From Aplectana chamaeleonis (Eukaryota; Nematoda; Chromadorea; Rhabditida; Cosmocercidae): DNA of 64,000 bases. The notes beneath the pieces were generated by a model. The model saw nothing but the letters and a program-made list of their open reading frames with translations. It made no database searches and was not told where the DNA came from. Position numbers and translations under genes: made by a program. The stretch covers positions 124,001 to 188,000 of the forward strand of contig JAPDOI010000718.1 of the NCBI GenBank assembly GCA_029168955.1, written 5' to 3'. This document shows, one piece after another, positions 11,124 to 23,033 of the stretch; the first letter of the stretch is position 1; each line of letters opens with the position of its first letter.

Positions 11124-11143
11124 GTGTCCCACCGTTGGGACAC
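11124..11143. repeat. near-perfect palindrome, partner of 9334-9353
   Basis: GTGTCCCACCGTTGGGACAC differs from the 9334 copy by one base at the centre. It lies 15 bp inside the right end of the TTAA/CCC element. Confidence 0.75.
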
Positions 11144-11342
11144 GCGGTCGCGAATGGGTTAAAAACGTCGCGCGCGGCGAGGTGCGGCTAAACTTTGAGC
11201 AGTATTTGTGAAAGTAATGGAAGATCAATCTGTATGCTTTCTTCAAAAATTAGATGCAGGTGAGAGAAACTCAAGGCTTTTTCAGGTTGAATTTTCGAAA
11301 TTCTTAATTAAACACGCTTGGAGTTGTCTTGCGAAAACCATG

Positions 11343-11904
11343 GACTGGCAGACGGCCACGCGACTCTGCTTGTTGGCGTCCGTCAGGCGGTGGGGATCCA
11401 ACGGGCCAGAATTTTGTGGTAGCCGAGTAAGTTGAGTCCATTGTGGAGGGTGGACTTGCTGCAGCCGAGCGTCGTCGCCAGTTCACGGGTGGTGGCTTCC
11501 GGCTTCTCCTTGATACAGCGACGGACTTCGTCATCATCCACCGTAGAAGGCCTCCGGCTGTGCTCCCTGTCAAGGCTCGTGTCGCCGCTCTCGAAGCGAT
11601 TGAACCAGCGGCTGACTGTGCGTTGAGACACTGCATCCTCCTTGCACGCTCTGCAGATGTTGGCGACCGCGGTGCCCGTGTCGTTGCCCAGCAGCCACTT
11701 GTAGTACACGAACGTACGAATTCGACCTTGGTCCATTTTAGTTTGTACTGGTAGCTAGACGCGACGATTGCGCCTTATACACCCCTAGTGTAGAATTTTG
11801 GAGAACCTTCTAGAAGGTTCTTACACATGCCTGATATTATAACACTTCTAAGGAAAATTATAGAATTTTGAAAATTTTCGGACAGGAATTATTGGACGGC
11901 CTGG
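11343..11904 (-). pseudogene. mariner transposase, 5' fragment
   Basis: The N-terminal third of the mariner protein at 46469-47482, starting at 11736 (MDQGRIRTFVY). It keeps the helix-turn-helix DNA-binding region, with the motifs RTVSRWFNRFESGD and GCSKSTLHN. The right terminal repeat is present and ends CCTGG before TA (11905-11906). Against the complete copy there is a 3-bp deletion, a 1-bp deletion that shifts frame near 11393, and a 12-bp gap. Everything 3' of about 11343, including the catalytic domain, is missing. Confidence 0.9.
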
Positions 11905-11906
11905 TA

Positions 11907-13814
11907 CATTTTACAAGTGCCTACTCAGCTGTGATTATTTAGTCGATGGCTAGTCAAATTCTAAAAAAAATGATGAAAGAAGCGAATATCATTTTACCCG
12001 TTGTTGATAGTCATAGAAGCAAATTCGAAAAATTTCGTAACAAATGCGAATCCCTTTCCTGTGAAGATTCATGCAAACATTATCATCTACCCCATGACGA
12101 GTCTAAATGGCCTACCAACATTAGCAGCTGGGTCTTGGTCAAATTTCGGTTCAAAATTCGGAAGCCATCAAGTTTCTCTTATAGTTCAAAAAAATAGAAG
12201 AAAAAGGTCACGTTCTCTAACGCTATTCACGGAAGCGCCCGAAATTTCAACGATTTTCACTGAAAAGTGTGGCGTGAAACTCTTGCTGCAACTTATTAGC
12301 ACGCAATATTCAGGAGCGAACCTCGCTGCAGCTCATGGTTTGCATTCGTGAAATCCAGTCCAGGCTTTTGGTAGCCAAGATTCGGAGCCACCTGACAGTC
12401 CGGCTCATTCCGCCAATCCCGGACAACTGCTTTTGCAAATTTGGCGAGATGGGGGCTCTGCAGAGTTGCATCGCGGCGAGTCCCGCTGCGGCAGGCCAAC
12501 GATGGAGAATGGGGGGCGCCACGCAGCGGGCGATGGCGGCGGCGTGTCGCGCCAGCAGCGACGTGGTTACCTCGCAGAGTGTTTCCGACGCCGCGACAAC
12601 AGCGACTCCCAGAGCGACGCCGTCACCGAACGGCGGTGGGGAATGGTCTCGACCATCTCAATCGCTGGCGACGAGCGCTCCGACGATCGATTCGAGTTTC
12701 TTTTTTGTTCTTTTCATGAATTCAACCCTCTGAGGACTTTTTTTTATATTGTAGCACAATTTGATGGGAAAATCATTGAAGCATACTTAAAATTGTCCAA
12801 ATTCGCAGTTTCATCTCGAATTGTTTTGTTTTCAGTTTTAATTAGTGTCGTCTAGTATCATTGTTTTCAAAGCGATTGCCACAAACCGTCCACTGATTTC
12901 ATTATCTCGAAAGCTATTCATTAAGGCATCACTCTACTGGTCGCAAACTTAAAGTCGCAAACTTTTTTTCTGCATTTTGATCAAAATATTTTGTAGAAGT
13001 TGTTGGTAGACATTGACTTAAGTTTCGAATCATATCAAACCAACAAAAACTGTGTACAGCGCGATGCGACGTCAAATGAATGAGATCGTACGCAATGGTA
13101 GAATGCTATGCGGACGACAACGTCGTTGCAACCCTGCGAGGTCTTTGTGCTCATCGCCGCGTCGGGTTTCGACTACACCCCAAAGCTCTCGTACGGCGGC
13201 GTGCCGCTGGTCGCTACAACTGTGCAAAGCCCTATAGTGAAGCTCGGGCGGCAACAGCAGTGGCCCGGACAGCAACAGAGACCGCCCTCAGTTTCGGAAA
13301 ACGAGCTGAACTGTCAGGTGGCTCGAGCCCTGAGTGCGTTTGATAACATCAGTGTTTACAAAACTGCTATTTCACCTTCTTTAAAACCATGCTTTCCAAG
13401 GGTCTGTGGCAACGTTTTCATATACGTGTGCTGGTTGGGGAGGAGGAGGACCATTGAACAAATGTCCATATGATTCGAATCTAGAAATCGGATTGTCACC
13501 TGAGCAGTAAACTCTCCCAGAAAACCTCATTTTGCGCATTCCAGCACATCCAAAACGCGGGACCCTCATTCCAGTTCAGGAGATGCACCTCAAAATGTTA
13601 TGTAAAGTCTGTCCTCGCATGCGGTCGGCGTGCGTGTCGAGAGCCGTCACGGAGGCATTTCCGGGACGAGCCTACCCACGACTGAGTTACAGCGAACTGA
13701 GATATTGTTCACTACTCTTCTGATATTCCTGCGAATCAATTCACAGGTGCACGTCCTACAGAGGAAATTTGGTATATTACAATTTTATTATTCAGAACTC
13801 TAATTATTATTTAC
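11907..13814. other. unassigned DNA with open frames of unknown value
   Basis: Open frames include 12335-12733 (+, 132 codons) and 13108-13473 (+, 121 codons). The second starts PCEVFVLIAASGFDYTP and contains a GTCAG|GTGGCT donor-like site near 13317. GC content rises at 12400-12690 and 13100-13330, which could mean exons, but I recognise no family and no consistent splicing. Confidence 0.3.
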
Positions 13815-13817
13815 TTA

Positions 13818-14906
13818 CAAGGAAACCACAATAAGTCATAGTGACCATTCCAAATGAAATGTACTTTACTAGAACCATTTTCGGACGAAAAGTCCGAATA
13901 TGCCCATCGCAGATGCTTAGACCCACTCTGAAAAGAGTTATGAGCGTTTTTTAAAGCTTCACGTCTAGGTAAGGGTACCTACCCCCATGGAATTTTCAGG
14001 GTGTTTTTGAATTTTTCTTCTGATTTCGCTATAAACATGTATGTAGGGGTAATCTGGGGTGCTGAACACGAATCTGGGGTTTGCTTGCTCAAGTTTTAGG
14101 GTTTACTGTAGGTTACGGTAGGTAACATGCCATTTAGGAAGCAAAACTTACCTAAATATTCCGATAATCGACAAATGAACATCAAATTCGTATTCAGCAC
14201 CCCCAAATAACTCCCACATAGAAACTTTGAGACAAATCTGAGACTTTGACCAAACTACCGTATACCCACCGTAATCTATCGTAAGCTGCCAAAAATCGAT
14301 AAACCGTCATCAGATTCGTGTTCAGGACTCCAAATAACCTCCAGAGAAATAATTTGAGCATATTCTATAGTAGCACTCCGGAAATCGTCAAAAGTCGCGA
14401 TTTGCCATCGAATTCTCCCCCAATGGGAATCTGTGAACGAATACAGTCGGAAACTTCGGAAAATCGATAAATGAACCCCAGATTCGTGATCAGCACCCCA
14501 AATAACCCCCCAAAGCGAATTTTCAGTCAAATCTGGAATATTTTTCTAAAACGCTTCGAGAGCCCTCTAATTGGTATAAATAAACGCTCAATCGAAAATC
14601 CGCACAGGTCCAAAACGCTGTTAGTCTGCGCAAAGTTTGGAAAATGTTCCTTCAACCTAACTTTGCTTAGTGGGGTAGTTTTGGGCGCTGAACACGATTA
14701 TGAGGTCCGTTTCCGGATTTTCGTGAAAATAATGCGCTTTTTGGAGGGTACAATAAGTACGAAAATCAGAGAAAAAATGCCTATAACTTTTTTCAGAGTG
14801 GGTCTAGGCAGCTGCGATGGGCATATTCGGACTTTTCGTCCGAAAATGGTTCTAGAAAAGTACATTTCATTTGGAATGGTCACTATGACCTATTGTGGTT
14901 CCCTTG
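13818..14906. mobile_element. Tc5-like foldback MITE, type B
   Basis: The ends are CAAGGAAACCACAATAAG and the inverse of TATTGTGGTTCCCTTG, flanked by TTA on both sides (13815-13817, 14907-14909) in the context CTTAG. 1089 bp, imperfectly palindromic, with repeated GTGCTGAACACGAATCT modules. Type B ends differ from type A after CAAGG. Confidence 0.87.
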
Positions 14907-14909
14907 TTA

Positions 14910-17133
14910 GATGCCAAAAAGAAGTATTTAATTACTTGTCCTTCTCTATTTGAAATTAAACTTCGATTTCTTGAGCAGGATGATACATTCTGTAGTGAAT
15001 TGCCTAGAAAGTAGTTTGAAGGCAGCTTCGAAAGGGCACATCCGGATTCTATATAGTACATCCGAAAATGGTTCTAGAAACAACCGAAACTTGGGAGCCT
15101 CAACGCTACTCACCTAAGTTTGCTTCTATTGACAGTGGTAAAACTCATCTATTCTGATTCTATTCTCATATTCTCTCTTAAAAAAGGCGAACGTCCAGTT
15201 TTCCATAGTCCTTTAGCAAAAAGCCCATGCGAAAATTGCCTCTCCCCACAAAATTACCGTCGGGTGCGCGGCGATTTCGTCATTTAACGGCCGCAATAAA
15301 TGACCGACCGTAGCTGGTTCTGCAATTAAGTGGCGTTACGGTAGCGGATTAGTTACGTGATTGCAGCCGTAGCATACTTGAGAGAAGTTTGATGAAGGCC
15401 ATGACCCCGGTTAATAGTGAGCGTGTTGCACGGCGGGCTGGTCGCACACCTAGACAAACATCTCCAGCCGCGAGATCGAACCCCCTCTGTGCATATATTA
15501 ACATGCTAATCAGACAAAAGAAAGGCGCGGATAGGTGGAGGAGAAGGCGACGGGGATTACGGCTACATCTTGTGGATCGAGTATGCTTCAGTGGACGGAT
15601 AAGTGTAGCCCGCAAAGCGACAGACAGCTTCACGGCTAAGGAACAAAGCGCGGCAGACCTGGCGCGGGTAGAGCTTTCATGTGAAAAGGAGGAGGTATGT
15701 GGCATAGGATCCAAGCAGAAGAGTTCACGCAAGCTTAGAAGAATTAGAAGAGTAGTCTCATTGTCAGACTTTGTGAAGCGCACATACACCCTGGCTAGAT
15801 TTCATCCAAACGGCACGCGTTGCAACCAGGGCCGAGCGTAATTACGAATTACGGGCGTTTTTGGCAATTTTTTTACGATTTACGAAATTTCGGTTCAAAA
15901 TCGTAACAAATCTTGAAAATGAGGTTGAGGGACACAACAAATTTGCGGTCTAGAGTATAGAATAATTTTACACTTCTTTCATATGCGAGATGTTTGATTT
16001 TTCTTTCCATTTTCAATTTCGGTGATACCTTACCCAGACACTCTCAGCCGGGTGTAGTCAGTAGCAGGTCGGACATAGCGAAATTGAATAGTTGATAACG
16101 AGTTTCAGGCATGGCTGACCGCTTCGCTTATCTCAGTGACTAGCTCAAACTTATGATTAGTTCCAAGATTTTTTTGTTTGCTTAATATGCGAGCCAGGTT
16201 AGCGGATCCGAGCTCCACGGTCATTCATCTCCGAGGAATGCTCTCGCCCCATGATGAACACGAGAGACGAGGACATTTGCTGTCTATATAGGAGCGCGAT
16301 TCCGGTCCGCAGTTGCAGACAAGCGCAGTTGCAACTGGCAGTGCAAACAGAATCGTGATGGGACGACGAGGTCCTGGCACGATTAATCTTCTTCACAGTA
16401 CGATTGTCTTCATGCGGCAAGCTGCAAGAGCGCACGTCTGTAACTGCGAACAGGCATTCCACCCCGGCATAGACATTGAATATGTGGCTCGGCTCTAAAG
16501 ACCTAACTGGCTTATGCAGCATATTAGAATTGGAATCCATTTCATATAGAGTTCGTAGCAGAATTTCACGGAGATTTTAAAATCAACATTCACCACGCGT
16601 CCGTCTTCTGCGGGTAAATGTTACTAACAAAAACTGGTAGTTCGTCTGTTGAAGTCGCGCTGGAGGATCGGGAAAATATTGTTCTAACTTGAGAACACTA
16701 TTCAACGGAGGGTTTCACGGGAATTTCCCAAATAATCTTTGATAGATATTCACCTCCAGATGCAATTAGGCTACGAGAGAAAAAGTGGTAATTTAAAAAT
16801 TTGGTTTAAAACATTCCGATACAAATTATAGCTGCAGAGTCACACACCTTTAAAAAAAGGTCATTAAATGCTTCAAAATTGAGAATTCGAGCAAATTCTA
16901 AATGCGAAGGAAAATAAGAATGGGAAGTTGTTCATTTTTGAAATCAAAGATTCGGAGGAAACCTCCATCTATTTGCATTTTCGATTACTAAACAACCTTT
17001 ACCTCTCGGACCGTTCTCTACACCCCAACAAACTTGTTTATGGTGAGGAAGGCTCATAACTCCGTTCAGAGTAAAGCTTCGCAAATATAGAGGTCAGAAT
17101 CGATTTCTGCGTCAAAAAGCTGTTTTGCAAATG
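14910..17133. other. unassigned DNA
   Basis: Two overlapping open frames of about 150 codons run on opposite strands at 15349-15841, and a 113-codon frame lies at 16199-16540 (minus). None has a recognisable domain, and opposite-strand openness argues for composition rather than coding. The rest is AT-rich. Confidence 0.3.
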
Positions 17134-17135
17134 TA

Positions 17136-17414
17136 CTGTGCTTATCTGGGCCAAATTCCGGTCCGCAATTGCGTCTCGACACGCTTTGCGACCGCACGCT
17201 CCCGAGTCGGAAGAGCTTCCAGCGCCGCAGTCGCCGATCTGATGACCCTAGGTGGGTTTCGGAGACTGGAAACTAAGAAAAATTAGAGAAAATTGTATAA
17301 GAAAGCCACATCGAGTCGGCCTTGGCGCCGGAAACCCGACTGACTCGAGCGCGTGCGGCTGCAAAGCGTGTCGAGACGCAATTGCGGACCGGAATTTCAC
17401 CCAGAGAAGCACAG
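17136..17414. mobile_element. TA-flanked palindromic MITE, complete
   Basis: CTGTGCTTATCTGGG follows TA (17134-17135) and CCAGAGAAGCACAG precedes TA (17415-17416). 279 bp with arms of about 75 bp that include GGTCCGCAATTGCGTCTCGA. It is the reference copy for the fragments at 1-228 and 9416-10725. Confidence 0.9.
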
Positions 17415-17416
17415 TA

Positions 17417-18567
17417 TATTTCCTTTGGAATGACCACATCGACAGTGATGACAGCAGTGATGTTCGACCGCTAGACACGCACGCCTACCCCGTGGGCGGA
17501 CAATTCCTTTTGAACCGACCCTACTTTCAAGGTCTAAACATGCATTCAACCACCCCTACTGCCCTCGTTCAATTTCTTCATGCTGATAAGCTGATCAGAA
17601 AATTTTCAATCAAATTGGATAGCAAAACAAGGCGACATATTTGGCGTAAACGCGATTTCGAGCCGCACCGTATAATGGTAGGTCGACTACGGAAAGCAGA
17701 ATCAGTGTGTTTCAAAACTATGTACGCACCCCCTAATATGTCGTTATTCCGTCTGTATGAAACCTGTTGCAGAAGTTGTGATCACCACTGAACTCGCCAT
17801 GCCAGAAACCCTGGTGTACAAAATTTCAATGGTTGGAGTCAGGAAAAAAAGGTAAATTCTGGCATCGGATTACAAAATATGCTGCTTCAAAGGTATAGAC
17901 GAATTCTCAGAAATGGGAGGGAAACGCTCTTTCTTGAAGGAGCTTTTTGGCTCAAGTGCTGAATGAGAAGGGTTGGGGGTTCACAACTCGCATTTCAAAT
18001 GCCTCAAGGTCTCCGCTTCTCCCAACCCGAACGGGCTGATTTATGTGCGATGAATTGGGTATGTATGACCAGGCTGACAATTTTCGAGCAACTCTGCCGT
18101 TCTTCAGAGTTATCAGACAGCAGCCAGTGCTACTCTAACTCACATGGAAGGTGGGAAGGCCAAAGAAGTTGCTCGTTCAAGAAGCTCGTGGTATTAGTTC
18201 ATCGATGGCAATCAATGGGATTCCATCTAATTTTCCGACATTTGGCAGGAAGTGCACGATCTGGAGGGCAACTCAACAGAAGGACAAAGGAAAATACAGG
18301 CCTCAGACAGCTCGTCTACCCTGCTTGAACCGCTTAGTTTCTGGCAATTTTTGAGTGGCCATAACTGCTCTGAATTCTAGGGATATCGATGGAAATACGT
18401 CTTCAAGATAAGCAGGAAATCCTGAATGACATTTTCACGATGAACATTGCCTTCGAAGGCACCAGGTTCGCTCCTGTGCATCGGTTGCGAATGACAAAAC
18501 AACACGAGACAGTAGGTGCGGACTGACCGCTGGCAATCAACGCCTCTCCGGACGGTACGCCGGCAAG
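17417..18567. other. unassigned DNA
   Basis: An open frame continues out of the MITE to 17791 on the plus strand (about 125 codons of unique sequence), with no recognised family. A decayed TTAA-MITE right end (CACGATGAACATTGCCT) lies at about 18437-18453. Confidence 0.3.
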
Positions 18568-18818
18568 TTGCGGGCGGATCGCTGCTCATCTTGGCCTCGG
18601 AGGGCGGATCGCTGCGTTTTGGCGGGCGGATAGCGGCACCTGGGAAAGCTTATCAAGCTAGCGGGCGGATCGCCGGCAAGCTCTGAAGCGGCGATCCGCC
18701 CGCAACGGCTTTGATGGCCTGCGATCCGCCCGCAAGGGTTTTGATAGCCTGCGATCCGCCCGCTAAGCTATGAGATGCAGCAATCAGCCCGCAACCTGCC
18801 AGCGATCCGCCTGCATCG
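18568..18818. repeat. inverted array of GCGGGCGGATCGC motifs
   Basis: Four copies read forward (near 18570, 18601, 18622, 18661). Four good copies and one decayed copy read in reverse (18691, 18721, 18751, 18781, 18801). The spacing is about 20-40 bp. The two half-arrays meet at about 18675-18690, so the stretch can fold as a large hairpin. GC content is far above the flanks. No gene is recognised. Confidence 0.8.
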
Positions 18819-20407
18819 GACAACTTGTCCAGTTTGCTTTAACCGCCCCTTTTTTAGGCAACTTACGAGGGTCTGAAAATCGTTGAAGTAATTAGTTTTT
18901 TAAATAATGCTTCTCTTGAGATTTCCAATGAATTGCCTGTTTTTTTTTGCCACGATCGGAAGAGTGCATTTGAAAAGCTCCCATATTCAATTCTGAAGAA
19001 TGTTTGAATAAAAACGGTTTTTCAAAAAAAATCGCCCAAAAGGCTCCCGAAGTATGCTCAGAAACGATTGTGCAAGCTTTGTTATCGAATATTACCAGAG
19101 CAAAACTGGATGTTTCAAATTTCTAAACTTCATATTCGTAAAACCCTCGCAGAGTTACTCAACTCGGTTCAAAGTCCAGTTGGTATCGATTTCCTAACAT
19201 AGTTGAAAAATTGGATATTCAGAGAAAACAAAATCGCCCAGCCAGAGCCAGAGAATATCAGAGAGAATGAGAGGGTTCAGAGAATTTTTTTTTTGATTTT
19301 CTAGAGTCGTCGGAGAATTTTTCAACTTCTTTCGGATCTTCCAAAAATAATTTTTAATCTATTTGAATGTTTCGGATCAATATTGTACAGGAGACCAAGA
19401 GCATTCAACCCGAATCAACAAATTTGTGAATGATGCATATCTGAATTTAGGATTGAAGGATCTGTGATTCAAAAAATTGGATTACTTTTTTTCTGAAAAT
19501 GAGATTCTGGAAGCTTCCAAATGAATGAATGAATCTGGAGCCTTGTCCTATACTGGAACTAACTCGAATAAACATCTGGAAAACTAATGGAATATTTTGA
19601 AGATTTTTCCCAATTTTAGGGAATTTTTGGAAAAATTAAGAAGCGCAGGGGAACATTTTTCGGTTGCTGAATTCTTGAGGAGTCAAAAAATTTGATTTTG
19701 TGGATAAAACATACATTTGAAGGATCAATATTCTGGCATTCTTTATAAATAATTTTTCCAAAAAAAAAAGAAAAAAATCAAAAAAAATATTAGGTGATTC
19801 TAATATTTGAGTACTCCACTTTTGAGTAGACATTTGCATTTGACCCCAGCTTTCCTAAAAATTCCCGAATTGGATGAAATTTTTCGGAAATGATCTTCTC
19901 AGAATAATCGCAATCAGTGAGTGAAGGGAGACGAGGCACTCCAGGTTTATCCAGATTTATGAACAATTAATTTCAAAAGCCTGTCCTGTACTTAATTCCA
20001 GTGATTATACGAAAATCTATTTGACCAATGGATTCTATATTTCAGATTTCGAAAAAAAAATAAACCTAAAGCTTGATCCGGAAATATTCGATTTTTCCAA
20101 TAATTCTAGAGCGACATTATACGATTTCTTGGTTGCCGAATATTCGATTCTCGTTATCCGTAATAGAGAGGACAATCGAAAAATCAAATCGATTCAGGAT
20201 GGCACAAATAATCGAGAGGCGAATTAATAACCTTAGAATGTTAATCGAGCATTCGAACACTTAATTTTCACTTATCACCGTTTCTTTTACCAGCATTTGT
20301 GATTTCATAGCCAAATAATCGATTAGCGCCCCCATAGACGATTGTCAACTTTAGCTCATTTCACAGTTAATTCAAGTGGCCGTCATAACCTTTTCGAATT
20401 AAAAGGT
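18819..20407. other. unassigned AT-rich DNA
   Basis: AT-rich sequence with no frame above about 70 codons and no repeat end recognised. Confidence 0.5.
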
Positions 20408-20410
20408 CTG

Positions 20411-21460
20411 ACAAGGAAACCACAAAAAGTCATAGTGACCATTCCAAATGAAATGTACTTTTCTAGAATCATTTTCGGACGAAAAGTCCGAATATGCCCA
20501 TCGCAGCTGCCTAGACCCACTCTGAAAAAAGTTATGAGCGTTTTAAAACCTTCGCGGCAAGGTAAGGAAGGGTTCGCGGTGCCCCATAGAAATTTTAGGG
20601 TGTTTTTAAATTGTTTCCCTGATTTTGCTAAAAACATGTAGGTAGGGATAATCTGGGGTGCTGAACGCGAATCTGGGGTTCGCTTGCCCAAATTTTAAGG
20701 TTTACTGTAGGTTACGGTTGGTAACATGCAATTTAGGAGGCAAAACCTACCTCAATATTCCGATAATCGACAAATGGACATCAAATTCGTATTCAGCACC
20801 CCAAATAACCCCCACATAGAAACTTTGAGACAAATCTGAGACTTTGACCAAACTACCGTTACCCACCGTAATCTACCGTAAGCTGTCAAAAATCGATAAA
20901 CTGACATCAGATTCGTGTTCAGCACTCTAAATAACCACCAGTGAAATGATTTGAGCATGATCTATAGTAGCACTCCGGAAATCGTCAAAAGTCGCGATTT
21001 GCCATAAAATTCACCCCCGATGGGAATCTGTGAACGAATAGAGTCGAAAACTTCGAAAAATCGGTAAATGAACCTCAGATTCGTGATCAGCAACCCAAAT
21101 AACCCCCCAAAGCGAATTTTTAGTCAAATCTGGACTGTTTTCCTAAAACGGTTCGGGAGCCCTTTGATTGGTATAAATAAACGCCCAACCGAAAATCCGT
21201 AATCAATCAAACTTTGCTTAGTGGGGTAGTTTTGGGCGCTGAACACGATTATGTGGTCTGTTTCCGGATTTTCGTAAAAATAATGCTCTTTTTTTTGGAG
21301 AGTACAATAAGTACGAAAATCAGAGAAAAAATGCCTATAACTTTTTTCAGGGTGGGTCTAGGCAGCTGCGATGAGCATATTCGGAATCTCCGTCCGAAAA
21401 TGCTTCTAGAAAAGTACATTTCATTTGGAATGGTCACTATGACTTAATGTGGTTCCCTTG
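20411..21460. mobile_element. Tc5-like foldback MITE, type B
   Basis: CAAGGAAACCACAAAAAG follows TGA (20408-20410) and the inverse end TGTGGTTCCCTTG precedes TGA (21461-21463), in the context CTGAG. 1050 bp, collinear with 13818-14906 over its length. It has the same internal GTGCTGAACRCGAATCT modules in both orientations. Confidence 0.88.
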
Positions 21461-21463
21461 TGA

Positions 21464-22870
21464 GACGAGGACAGAAGCGAACCTAAGCTTCCGTACTTTT
21501 TTTGGTTTTAGATTCACAGGAGCTTTTAATCTGCTCTAGGAAATTCATCAGAACAGTTTGAAGAAGATTAATACGTTTTGAAGATGTTTTTTCAAAATTA
21601 ATTTTAGAGAAAAACGTTCAAGCCGAGGACAGACACAATATTTTTTGGTTCATTTCCAGCATTAGAGTTTTTTATGAATCACAATATAAAATATTTTGTT
21701 TAAACACTAAGATTCTCTCACTTAGGTGTATCTCGGCTATAGATTGCATGCAGGATTGTTTAGCTTATTCACTTAGTCGCTAGTCATAAAAATTAGAAAT
21801 ATGATCTGCGAACGTTATTATTCAGCTTAGAGCAAAAAGATTACGAAGGCGTGATTGTAGAGTGGCGATAAATCGTGTTAAGTAACTATACAACTGTCTG
21901 TAGTCCTAGTCCAACTGGAGACTCCGCCTCCTTGTGTGCCTATGGGAAGCAGATGTGACGGATTCTGGCGAGCGCCCTCGTTTACGCAGGCGCCACCAAC
22001 CCGCTAGTACTGCGGGACACGATTCCTGGTTGGACCATGTCTAACTGGATTTCGCGCCTAGACAATATGTAGGTTAGGTCAATTGGGTCTATGCATAGCA
22101 ATCGACCTGACGATGGGTAGAGGAGTTTCAGTTGAAGTCTTCCAACAACCTAACCCTACCACCGTAACCTACCTTCTTCGCGGCGGCCGACGGTTATCAG
22201 TGCTTGTAAAGCGGTACATTAGAAAGGCCCCTACCCGCACATTATCTCGTCCACCAACTAGTAGTGTGGCGTAATTGATTTATGATCCCGGAGGTCATCG
22301 CTAGACTTTCAATTTCACCGGTAACTTGCAGGATATATTGAAAAAATAAAGTGAAATAAAGAAAAATACTCTTTTTGGTTCCGTTTCTGAATTGTATGTT
22401 CATTTTAAACAGTAATAGGATGATGAAATTTGAAGAGATTTTTAAAAATTGCATCATATAAATCATATACTCGTTAGAATGGAATGGTTTCATATATGCA
22501 ATAGATTAGAATAATTTTAGATATGAATCGTTTCGCCCCCTTGCTTCAGACAATTCATATCTTTAGCTATCCCGGGGCTCTTCAGTGAAGAAGGTAGCTA
22601 GGAAATTTTGAAAAATTTTGAACAAACTAAGAGAATGGTAATATTGTACGAATGAAAAGTTACAATCAAATTAGTAATTTTCAAGTATACAAAAACTGAT
22701 TATACCTACTGTGTTGTTATCCTTCGAGAGTTCGTCAAGCTAGGAACTAAGTTTCAGGGACTCCCCCTCATCCTCGGATAACAATTATGCTTTCGACTTC
22801 AGCTTTAACCTTTATTTTGATATAGATTGGATCCTTAAGAAGATATTCAGGGACAAGTAGGAAAGGTGGG
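21464..22870. other. unassigned DNA
   Basis: Only short open frames. A somewhat GC-richer patch at about 21900-22260 contains no recognisable protein. Confidence 0.4.
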
Positions 22871-22874
22871 ATTG

Positions 22875-22962
22875 TAAAGGAACAGAACAAAAGAAAAAAA
22901 AACTAAAAAATAAGAGAGATGGGAACAAAAAGAAAGAGAAAGAGATTAAAAGAAAGAAAGAA

Positions 22963-23033
<71 letters not shown>

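Larger units (their letters stand above)
9254..11158. mobile_element. fossil TTAA/CCC (piggyBac-like) element, outermost of a three-level nest
   Basis: The left end is TTAA, one extra A, then CCCATTCACGACC (9250-9267). The right end is GGTCGCGAATGGG then TTAA (11146-11162). CCC termini next to TTAA are typical of piggyBac-type elements. Each side also holds a copy of the 20-bp palindrome GTGTCCCACCGNTGGGACAC. No transposase is seen; the interior is mainly the TA MITE and Tc5-like element nested in it. Confidence 0.6.

Noticed and set aside
11443..11754. Plus-strand frames across the mariner fragment and at 46628-47504
   Set aside because: They are antisense shadows of the mariner transposase coding sequence.
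15455..15480. B-box-like GGTTCGATCTC on the minus strand, possible tRNA or SINE
   Set aside because: No upstream A box at the proper distance and no T-run terminator.
15349..15841. Opposite-strand frames of about 150 codons
   Set aside because: Both strands are open with no domain, splice signal or conserved motif; likely compositional.
18568..18818. CRISPR-like spaced repeats
   Set aside because: Copies vary, spacing is irregular, orientation flips midway, and the genome is eukaryotic.
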